Of a stretch of 22,155 bases of DNA, positions 8,018 through 14,697 are shown piece after piece. A program made the translations under genes and the position numbers. The notes beneath the pieces are model-generated. The model was given only the letters and a program-made list of their open reading frames with translations. It was not told the DNA's origin and did no database searches. This DNA comes from Rhodospirillaceae bacterium (GTDB lineage: Bacteria; Pseudomonadota; Alphaproteobacteria; UBA828), in NCBI GenBank assembly GCA_028819955.1, contig JAPPKP010000133.1, positions 1-22,155 on the forward strand, given 5' to 3'. Each line of letters begins with the position of its first letter. Within the stretch, counting starts at the first letter, position 1.

Positions 8018-9604
8018 CTACTCTTCGACCGAAACGATCCGGTAATCGACCGTCCAGTCCGCGGGGCGGACGAAGCCCTTGACCTTCGCCGACATCGCCA
8101 CCGGGAACTGATCGTTCACGATGGGTGCGTGGTGGGCCTGCTCCTTCTCCCGCTTCACCGCCGCGAGGATCAAGGCGTTGCGCTCGTCCTCGTTGAGGGC
8201 GCGGTTCGCGCGGTCGAGCAGGTCGCCGAACTCGTCGTCGACGAGGTGTCCCGAGTTCAGCACGCCGTCGGGATGGGCGAGCTGCCAGACCCAGTAGTCC
8301 TCGTTGGATCCGGTCGATATCTGGTTCATGCCGATCTCCGGGGTCATGCCGCCGTACCAGCGGCCGACGTAGGTCAGCCACTCGAACGTCCTGAGCTCGA
8401 CGTCGATCCCGACTTGGGCAAGATCCCGCTGGATCCATTCGGCCATCTGGACGGGCATGACCTGTCCTGATCCCTCGGTCGAGGTCTCGAAGATGGTCTT
8501 GAACCCGTCGGGATAGCCGGCCTCGGCGAGCAGCGCCTTGGCCTTCTCCGGATTGTACTCGTACCCGGCCCAATCCGGCGGCGGGTTGAAGGTCGGCGAG
8601 GTGCGGGCACAGAAGCAGATCGCCGGCAGCGACGAGCCTTGCAACAGCTCGGCGGCCATCGCCTCCCGATTGATGGCGAGGTTTACTGCCTGGCGCACCC
8701 GGACATCGCTGAACGGCGGTTCGGAGTGATTGAAGTTGACGAACCAGTTGTGTGGGGTCGGCCCCTTCTGAATCACATAGCCCGCCTCCTCGAGCGGCAC
8801 GATCTGGTCGGGCGGGACCACCGCGATCTGGTCGACCTCGCCCGCCAACAACGCGTTCACGCGAGTCGACGCCTCAGGTATCTCGCGGAAGATGAGGCGA
8901 TCCACCTTGGGATACTGCGAGTCCCAGTAGTCGGGGTTGCGCTCCAGCACGACCCGCTGGCCGCGCACGCGCTCGACAAAGCGAAACGCTCCCGTCCCCG
9001 TGGGGTGGTTCTTGATCTCCTCATTCCCGTAATTCTTGAACGCCGTCGGGCTGCCCATCCAGTTCATGCCGAGACCGATCGTGGTCGCGAGCTTCTCGAT
9101 GAAGAACGAGAAGGGCTGGAACATGGTCAATCGAATGGTGTGAGAATCGAGGACCTCGATCGATTCCAGGCTGTTCCAGGTGTCGCCGCCCTGGGTCGAG
9201 CCCGCGGTGAAGAACTCGAAGTCCTTGTCCCACATCCGGCGGATGTTGAACTCCACAGCCTCGGCGTTGAAGTCCGTGCCATCGTGGAACTTCACGCCCT
9301 CGCGCAAGCTGATCGTATAGACCAGTGCATCCGGCGAAACCTCATACCCGGTCGCCAAGCGCGGCAAGATCGGCGGCGGGGAGCCGTCGTTCGGTTGCGT
9401 ATGGTCGCGGCTGAATAGCCGCTCGAAGATCTGGTCGTTGACCCGGTGCGTGTTTCCGGAGTTGGAAGTATGCGGATCGAGGAACCCGATCGCCGCTTCC
9501 ATCCCAACGACGAGTGTACCCGCACCCCCGGCGGCCTGAGCGACCGACGCGGCGGCCATCAGGGCCGCGGCAGCGGGCAACGCGACGAGCCACTTCGTAC
9601 GCAT
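8018..9604 (-). CDS. ABC transporter periplasmic substrate-binding protein, family 5 (DppA/OppA-like)
   Basis: Binds the cargo in the periplasm and delivers it to the neighbouring permeases. The chosen ATG at 9604 follows an excellent ribosome-binding site (GGGAGG, 6 nt spacer) and gives 528 residues beginning with a classic signal peptide: MRTKW, a hydrophobic alanine-rich core and a likely cut after AQA. There is no lipobox cysteine, as expected for a soluble periplasmic protein. Family-5 hallmarks: SLREGVKFHDG near the N-terminal third, GTGAFRFVER, NPDYWDSQYPKVDRL, NLAINREAM and YNPEKAKALLAEAGYPDG. It is transcribed opposite to the ABC core, meeting it tail to tail at a hairpin, and divergently from the amidohydrolase operon. 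A CFCAR motif in the second lobe could give a local disulfide. Cargo unknown. Confidence 0.95.
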   Translation of the reverse strand: MRTKWLVALPAAAALMAAASVAQAAGGAGTLVVGMEAAIGFLDPHTSNSGNTHRVNDQIFERLFSRDHTQPNDGSPPPILPRLATGYEVSPDALVYTISLREGVKFHDGTDFNAEAVEFNIRRMWDKDFEFFTAGSTQGGDTWNSLESIEVLDSHTIRLTMFQPFSFFIEKLATTIGLGMNWMGSPTAFKNYGNEEIKNHPTGTGAFRFVERVRGQRVVLERNPDYWDSQYPKVDRLIFREIPEASTRVNALLAGEVDQIAVVPPDQIVPLEEAGYVIQKGPTPHNWFVNFNHSEPPFSDVRVRQAVNLAINREAMAAELLQGSSLPAICFCARTSPTFNPPPDWAGYEYNPEKAKALLAEAGYPDGFKTIFETSTEGSGQVMPVQMAEWIQRDLAQVGIDVELRTFEWLTYVGRWYGGMTPEIGMNQISTGSNEDYWVWQLAHPDGVLNSGHLVDDEFGDLLDRANRALNEDERNALILAAVKREKEQAHHAPIVNDQFPVAMSAKVKGFVRPADWTVDYRIVSVEE

Positions 9605-9774
9605 GATTTTCCTCCCTAGGGATGGCAATTGAGACTTGACATGATGAATGACGGTGTTGAGGCGTACAACCGCCTTGTCCTTCTCGGGCGTGCCCCTCTA
9701 TGCCCGAAATCGTGTATCTTGGCCGGAGAGCGGGGCGAGGCCTTGCCCGCCCGAGCGCGGTGCCGGAGGCCGCA
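9605..9774. promoter_or_regulatory. Divergent promoter region, binding protein / amidohydrolase operon
   Basis: This 170-bp gap holds both start regions. It contains the GGGAGG ribosome-binding site of the binding protein and GGAGG before the amidohydrolase ATG. An imperfect 8-bp inverted repeat (TCTCGGGC 9682-9689, GCCCGAAA 9702-9709; 7 of 8 match) could be an operator. Weak plus-strand promoter elements (TTGTCC 9675-9680, TATGCC 9699-9704, 18-nt spacer) overlap it. On the minus strand TTGTAC and CATCAT with a 17-nt spacer are equally weak. Direction of genes is the stronger evidence; the motifs are tentative. Confidence 0.4.
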
Positions 9775-10827
9775 ATGACGCAATCGAACATGGCTGGACG
9801 GGCGCAGACGGTCCTCGGCCCCGTCGCCCCGGATGAGCTCGGTATCACCATGATGCACGAGCATCTGCTGTTGGATCTGCGGCGTTTTTTTCGCGAGCCG
9901 GAAGACCCCGACGAGCGCGCAATGTCCCAGGCGCCGGTGGACCTCGACACCCTGTCCTGGGTGTTCATGAACTGGAGCGCGAGCCTCGACAATCTGGTGC
10001 TGTCCGACCCGGATCTCGCCGCCGACGAGGCCGGCATCTTCAAGGAGGCAGGGGGCGGCACGCTCGTCGACGTGACCAGCGTCGGCCTTGGCCGAGACCC
10101 GCTGGCCTTGCGAGGCATCGCCGAGAAGACCGGCCTGCATATCGTGATGGGGTCGAGCTACTACTTGGCGCCCTACCACCCGCCGGACATGGACGAGAAG
10201 ACCGAGGACGACATCTGCGCCGAGATCGTGCGCGACATCACCGAGGGGGTGGACGGCACCGGCGTGCGTGCCGGGATCATCGGCGAGGTCGGCTGCTCGT
10301 GGCCGCTCGAAGCCAACGAGGCCAAGGCGCTGCGGGCCAGCGCCCGGGCCCAGCGCGAGACCGGCGCGCCGCTCTCGATCCACACCGGGCTCCACGTGGA
10401 CTCCTCGTTCGAGATCCTCGACGTCCTCGACGAGGCTGGCGCCGACATCGAGCGCGTGATCATGGGGCACATGGAACGAACGCGTCTCGACCGCGAGGGC
10501 CTCCTGCGCCTCTTGCGACTGGGCTGCTACGTCGAGTTCGACTGGTTCGGCGAGGTAAGGCCCACCTATCCCTCCGGGATCGTCGAGGTCCCCTCCGATT
10601 CCGAGCGCATCAAGACCATCGCATTCCTCATCGGCGAAGGCTTCGGCGAGAAGATCGTCGTCTCGCAGGATGTCTGCCTCAAGGCGCGGCTCGCCTCCTA
10701 CGGCGGACCGGGATACGCGCACATCGTCAAGTACGTCCGAACGTGGATGCGAGAGCTCGGAATTCGTCCCGCGGAGATCGACGACTTGGTCATCGGCAAT
10801 CCGCGCCGGATCCTGCAGTTCGCGTGA
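9775..10827 (+). CDS. Phosphotriesterase-family metal-dependent hydrolase (amidohydrolase superfamily)
   Basis: A 350-residue TIM-barrel hydrolase of the phosphotriesterase/PTE-homology group, whose members cleave lactones, esters, phosphoesters or amides with two metal ions. The ATG at 9775 has GGAGG about 6 nt upstream; longer in-frame starts lack this. Metal ligands seen in order: HEH (His28, His30) in MMHEHLLLD, Glu171 in GIIGEVGCS, His203 in SIHTG, His232 in MGHMER and Asp299 in VSQDV. Position 171 aligns with the carboxylated lysine of bacterial phosphotriesterase; Glu there is known from PHP-type relatives and is expected to bridge the metals. It heads the operon with hyuB and the PLP enzyme, so a lactone or cyclic-amide role in the same pathway is likelier than organophosphate breakdown. 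No signal peptide is seen, so it should be cytoplasmic. Confidence 0.9.
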   Translation: MTQSNMAGRAQTVLGPVAPDELGITMMHEHLLLDLRRFFREPEDPDERAMSQAPVDLDTLSWVFMNWSASLDNLVLSDPDLAADEAGIFKEAGGGTLVDVTSVGLGRDPLALRGIAEKTGLHIVMGSSYYLAPYHPPDMDEKTEDDICAEIVRDITEGVDGTGVRAGIIGEVGCSWPLEANEAKALRASARAQRETGAPLSIHTGLHVDSSFEILDVLDEAGADIERVIMGHMERTRLDREGLLRLLRLGCYVEFDWFGEVRPTYPSGIVEVPSDSERIKTIAFLIGEGFGEKIVVSQDVCLKARLASYGGPGYAHIVKYVRTWMRELGIRPAEIDDLVIGNPRRILQFA

Positions 10828-10838
10828 GACGCCCCGCA

Positions 10839-12548
10839 ATGGAGTCCAGCGTGCAGAAGCCCTACGCCGCGGAAGACGATGAGCACCAGCTCGCGCTCGA
10901 CCCGGTGACCTTCGAGGTCATCCGCAACGCTTTGCGGAACACCACCGAGGAGATGGCGATCACGGTTCGCCGCGCCGCCTACTCCACGAACATCAAGACC
11001 CGGGCAGACTTCTCCTGCGCGTTCTTCGACACCAAGCTGCGCTCGGTCGCCCAGTCGTTCGCACAGCCCGCCCACCTGGTCTCGATGTATACGATCGTGC
11101 CGCTGACGGTTCGCGAGGTCGGGGCCGCCGAGATGAAGGCGGGCGATACCTATCTGGTGAACGATCCCCACCGCGGATCGAGCCACCTCAACGACATCGC
11201 CGTCATTTCGCCCGTGGACGTCGATGGCCACCGCGTCGGCTACGTCGCGAACATGGCCCATCACGTGGACGTCGGCGGCTCGGCCCCGGCGAGCCTCGGG
11301 GTCAGCCGCGAGCTCATGCAGGAGGGCATCATCCTGCCGCCGACCCGGGTGGCGCGCGATGGCGAGATCGAAGCCAACGTCCTCAACCTGATTCTCGCGA
11401 ACCTCCGGAGCCCGCGGGAAACGGGTGGGGATCTGCGCGCCCAGATGTCGGCCAACGTCGTCGGCGCCCGACGCATGGCGTCCCTTGTGGAACAGCACTC
11501 GCGAGAGACCCTGGAGAGCTTCTACGACGAGCTCATCGCCTATACCGACCGCTGGACCGACCGCGAGATCCGTAAGCTCCCCGAGGGGGTGTTCGAGGCC
11601 GAGGGCTTCCGCGACGACGACGGCATCAGCGACGAGCCCGTGCACCTGAAGGCCAAGGTGATCATTGCCGACGGCCATGTGCGGCTCGACGTGGGCGGCT
11701 CGGCGCCGCAACGCCGGGCGCCGCTGAACTGCACGCGGTCGATGACCCTGTCGACGGTCGCCTTCGCAGTGCGCTGCCTGGTGGACGATCGGATTCCGGT
11801 CAACGACGGTTTCTTGAACCACGTCCACGTCGACGGGCCGGACGAGCTCATCTGCACCGCGCGGCCTCCGGCCGGGGTGGTCGGCGGCTGGGAGCTCTGC
11901 ATGCTCTTGACCGACCTCATCTTGAAGGCACTGCACCCGGCGCTGCCCGGGCGCATTCCGGCCGCCAGCAAGGGACTCGTCGTCAATCTCGGCTTCGGCG
12001 GCCACGATCCGCACCGCGACGAGTACTACGTCTACATGGAAACGATCGCCGGCGGCTACGGCGCGCGCCCCGACAAGGACGGGCAGGACGCCTCGCAGAC
12101 CCACATCCAGAACACCGAGAACGCCCCGATCGAGGAGGTCGAGCTCAACTACCCGATCCTGATCTCCCGTTACGAACTCATCGAGGACAGCGCGGGCGCT
12201 GGGCGCTTTCGCGGCGGCGGTGGCGTGCGGCGCGACTTCACCTTCCCCTATGCGGCGGCCTCGTGCACCATCCTTTCCGACGGGCGGAAGTTTCCGCCGT
12301 GGGGGCTCGAGGGCGGGCTCGAGGGCCGCGCTGCGCATTTCATTTTCGATCCAGGCGGCGAGAACAAGGACCTGCCGTCGAAGCACACCTTCGACATGCC
12401 GAAGGGCGGCACCCTTCGGGTCGAGACGCCGGGCGGCGGCGGCTTCGGCGATCCCCAGGCGCGCGATCCCGGCGCCATTGAGAGGGATGTCCGCGACGGC
12501 AAGGTCAGCGAGGCCTGGGCGAGGAGCTGTTCCAACGGCGGGACGTGA
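10839..12548 (+). CDS. hyuB: Hydantoinase/oxoprolinase family protein, subunit B (HyuB-like)
   Basis: The partner subunit of HyuA-type ATP-dependent ring-opening or carboxylating enzymes, 569 residues. The ATG at 10839 lies 11 bp after the previous stop; the frame is open upstream only as a shadow of the amidohydrolase gene. Family blocks seen: DPVTFEVIRNAL (21-32), YLVNDPHRGSSHLNDIAVI (105-123), MAHHVDVGG (139-147), GGYGARPDKDGQDASQ (405-420), THIQNTENAPIEEVE (421-435) and the glycine-rich GRFRGGGGVRRDF (455-467). The C-terminal GGGGFGDP is also typical. Length fits a separate B subunit, and there is no fusion to A. It should complex with the HyuA encoded at 2144; no second A or B subunit is present here. 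Three bases separate it from the PLP-enzyme gene. Caprolactamase or oxoprolinase activity is possible; the substrate is not known. Confidence 0.93.
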   Translation: MESSVQKPYAAEDDEHQLALDPVTFEVIRNALRNTTEEMAITVRRAAYSTNIKTRADFSCAFFDTKLRSVAQSFAQPAHLVSMYTIVPLTVREVGAAEMKAGDTYLVNDPHRGSSHLNDIAVISPVDVDGHRVGYVANMAHHVDVGGSAPASLGVSRELMQEGIILPPTRVARDGEIEANVLNLILANLRSPRETGGDLRAQMSANVVGARRMASLVEQHSRETLESFYDELIAYTDRWTDREIRKLPEGVFEAEGFRDDDGISDEPVHLKAKVIIADGHVRLDVGGSAPQRRAPLNCTRSMTLSTVAFAVRCLVDDRIPVNDGFLNHVHVDGPDELICTARPPAGVVGGWELCMLLTDLILKALHPALPGRIPAASKGLVVNLGFGGHDPHRDEYYVYMETIAGGYGARPDKDGQDASQTHIQNTENAPIEEVELNYPILISRYELIEDSAGAGRFRGGGGVRRDFTFPYAAASCTILSDGRKFPPWGLEGGLEGRAAHFIFDPGGENKDLPSKHTFDMPKGGTLRVETPGGGGFGDPQARDPGAIERDVRDGKVSEAWARSCSNGGT

Positions 12549-12551
12549 GCG

Positions 12552-13724
12552 ATGAGCCAGGCGCGATCGGCCACCCGTAGCGCGCCGCTCGCGGCCGAGG
12601 GCTCCTCCCCGCCGCTGGTCATGGAGGTCGACCTCCAGGCGATCTCCCACAATCTCTCGGTGGTGCGCGCGCGGGCGGCGCGCGGACGGGTGCTGGTCGC
12701 CGTTCTCAAGGCGGGCGCCTACGGCCATGGCGCCGTCGAGGTCGCGCGCACGGTGGCCGCCGGCGGGGCCGACCTCCTGGCCACGGGCTCTATCGGCGAC
12801 GCCCGAGCCATCCGGGCGGCCGGCGTTCCCACCCCCCTCGTCCTTTTCGGGGCATCGCTGCCGGAGGCGGCCGTCGAGGCCGTGCGCGAGGGGTTCCTTC
12901 CGAGCGTCGACCGGGCCGAGGTCGTGACCGCCATCTCCGAGGCCACGGCGGCCGAGACCCCGATCTTCGTCAAGGTGGACGGCGGTTTCGGCCGGCTGGG
13001 CGTTCCCCTTGGCGAGGCCCACGCCTTCGTATCGTGGGCCGCCGCGCAGCCACGCATCCGGGTGTACGGGATCCACACCCACCCGACGTTCCAGGATTCC
13101 CGCGGACTGGAGTGGGCGGGGGGGCGCGTGCGCGAATTCGAGGACCTGATCGACGGGCTTGCCGCCGACGGCATCGAGGTCCCGGTCTCGCAGGCGGTGA
13201 CGAGCCCCGGCGTCGTCGCCGGGCTCGCGGACCGGCTCAGCGCCGTCGCCGTCGGCCATCTGCTGTTCGGCCTGTCTCCCGTCGCCGCGGACCTGGCCGA
13301 GCGTTTTCGCGCCTTCGACGTGCGCCCGGCGCTGCGCGCGATCCGGACCCGGCTCGTCCACGTCGGCCCGTGCCCCGCGGGCGGCACGGCCGCGGCTTAC
13401 CTGCGGCACGGGGTGGTGCGCACCGGCGTCATGCCGTTTGGTCTCTGGCTCGGCTACCGCGGGCCGAGCGGCGACGGGACGGCGGCGGTGCTCGTCCGCG
13501 GGCGAAGGGTTCCGGTGCTGCGAATCTGCCTCGACAACGCCGTCCTCGACCTTAGCCGGGTCGCCGACGCCGCGGTCGGCGACGAGATCGTCGTTGTCGG
13601 CGCCCAGGGGGAGGAGCGGATCACCCTCGAGGAGGTGGCGACGTGGCAGGGGGTGTCCCCGCTCACCGTGCTGGCGGGGTTAGGGGCGCGCGTTCCGCAA
13701 CGCTACTCGCCCGCAGATTCCTGA
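12552..13724 (+). CDS. Alanine-racemase-fold PLP enzyme (fold type III), divergent active site
   Basis: A 390-residue PLP enzyme of the Alr family; the ATG lies 3 bp after the hyuB stop. Kept: the PLP lysine in VLKAGAYGHG (Lys53), Arg148 in DGGFGRLGV, the barrel histidine in GIHTHP (His177) and RICLD with Asp328. Lost, by comparison with Geobacillus alanine racemase: the pyridine-binding Arg219 is Ala233, inner-gate Tyr354 is Ala379, the GYADG segment is degraded, Met312 is Leu327, and the Asn-Ser of the CANSAA segment reads Val-Thr. The second catalytic base Tyr265 aligns to Ala282 without gaps, though Tyr283 is adjacent. It is therefore unlikely to be a housekeeping alanine racemase. Position in the hyuB operon suggests racemising or transforming the amino acid freed by ring opening. 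The 3' end overlaps the oxygenase gene on the other strand by 22 bp. Confidence 0.85.
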   Translation: MSQARSATRSAPLAAEGSSPPLVMEVDLQAISHNLSVVRARAARGRVLVAVLKAGAYGHGAVEVARTVAAGGADLLATGSIGDARAIRAAGVPTPLVLFGASLPEAAVEAVREGFLPSVDRAEVVTAISEATAAETPIFVKVDGGFGRLGVPLGEAHAFVSWAAAQPRIRVYGIHTHPTFQDSRGLEWAGGRVREFEDLIDGLAADGIEVPVSQAVTSPGVVAGLADRLSAVAVGHLLFGLSPVAADLAERFRAFDVRPALRAIRTRLVHVGPCPAGGTAAAYLRHGVVRTGVMPFGLWLGYRGPSGDGTAAVLVRGRRVPVLRICLDNAVLDLSRVADAAVGDEIVVVGAQGEERITLEEVATWQGVSPLTVLAGLGARVPQRYSPADS

Positions 13725-14662
13725 GGCAGGCTCGGGCTCTCCTTCGCGCGCCGCTTGGCCAGCCTCGATCGTCGCGATACCGATTCCGCCGCCGATGAGA
13801 TGGCAAAGAACGGCGCCTCGGCGAGAGACGGGCGGAACCCGGGATCGTCCGCCTTGCGCATCGGCACGAGCCGCGCGGCCTTGCCGAGCGATTTGTCCTT
13901 GGGATAGCCGCTGGGCTCGCCCGGACGCTGATAGCGGATGTCGCAGCTCCAGCGGATCTTGTCAGAGTGGTTCTCGGTCGAGCGGTGGACCAGGACGTTG
14001 GAGTGCCAGAGGACCGATCCCTTCCTCATCTCGCAGGTCACCACCTCGCCCGGCGGCAGGTTCTCTTCCTTGATGTAGAGGTACCACGAGTCAGGATGGC
14101 CGGAGTGTCGCCCTAGATCGTGGCGAAAGATCCTGCGCGGCTTGTGGCTGCCGCGAACGACCTGGAGCGTCCCGTTCTCTTCGGTGGCGTCGAGGAAGGG
14201 AATCCAGGCGGTCGGCTGCAACGTCTCGGCCGCCTCCTCGACGCTGTAGGCGGAGTCCTGGTGCCAGTCCACCGACACCAGGGCGGAATCCGGCGTCTTG
14301 GCGCGCAGCACGCATACGGGATGGCCGCAGATGTCGGCGCCGATGAGCCCCTCCACCATGTCCAGGAGTTCGCCTGAGGCCCAGAGCCGGGAGAGCGCCG
14401 GCCGGCGCACCTCGCGCTGGCGCATGAGCGGCGCACCGCCGGCGCACGCCTTCTCCAGCGAGGTAAGCCGCGTGTAGACGTCCTCGCCCTCGTGCTTGTC
14501 CGCGATCGCGCCGGACGCGTGGAGGTCCTCGGCCACCTCCTCCACCATGGCCGCGAACTCCTCGAGCACCGGCTGTAGTTCGTCCGGCGAGAAGACGTCC
14601 TCGACGATGAGGAATCCCTCGTCGAAGTATCGCTCGACCTGTTCGCCGCTGAGCCGCGTCAC
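13703..14662 (-). CDS. Phytanoyl-CoA dioxygenase family protein (Fe(II)/2-oxoglutarate oxygenase)
   Basis: A 319-residue non-heme iron oxygenase of the PhyH family, which hydroxylates C-H bonds using O2 and 2-oxoglutarate. Seen: the metal triad His134-x-Asp136 in VDWHQDSAYS and His226 in VLVHRSTEN, and Arg237 eleven residues later in DKIRWSCD, the spacing by which PhyH enzymes bind the 2-oxoglutarate carboxylate. Also typical are WIPFLDATEENGTLQVVRGS (153-172) and RKGSVLWHSNVLVH. The start is the GTG at 14662, with GGAAGG about 10 nt upstream; the nearby ATG is out of frame and the open frame above it is a shadow of the amidase. The gene is 35 bp after the amidase on the same strand, so probably co-transcribed. 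The last residues are basic and low in complexity. PhyH members act on many small molecules, so the substrate is open. Confidence 0.9.
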   Translation of the reverse strand: MTRLSGEQVERYFDEGFLIVEDVFSPDELQPVLEEFAAMVEEVAEDLHASGAIADKHEGEDVYTRLTSLEKACAGGAPLMRQREVRRPALSRLWASGELLDMVEGLIGADICGHPVCVLRAKTPDSALVSVDWHQDSAYSVEEAAETLQPTAWIPFLDATEENGTLQVVRGSHKPRRIFRHDLGRHSGHPDSWYLYIKEENLPPGEVVTCEMRKGSVLWHSNVLVHRSTENHSDKIRWSCDIRYQRPGEPSGYPKDKSLGKAARLVPMRKADDPGFRPSLAEAPFFAISSAAESVSRRSRLAKRRAKESPSLPQESAGE

Positions 14663-14697
14663 CCTGCCATCCTTCCCCCTGCCGGCGACGCCATCGG

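Noticed and set aside
9636..9641. TTGACA, a perfect -35 hexamer on the plus strand
   Set aside because: No -10-like hexamer at 16-18 nt; the nearest TACAAC is 23 nt away, so a promoter here is not supported.
10698..13409. A 903-codon minus-strand open frame opposite hyuB and the racemase-like gene
   Set aside because: Shadow frame spanning several well-supported plus-strand genes; composition is biased and no domain is recognisable.
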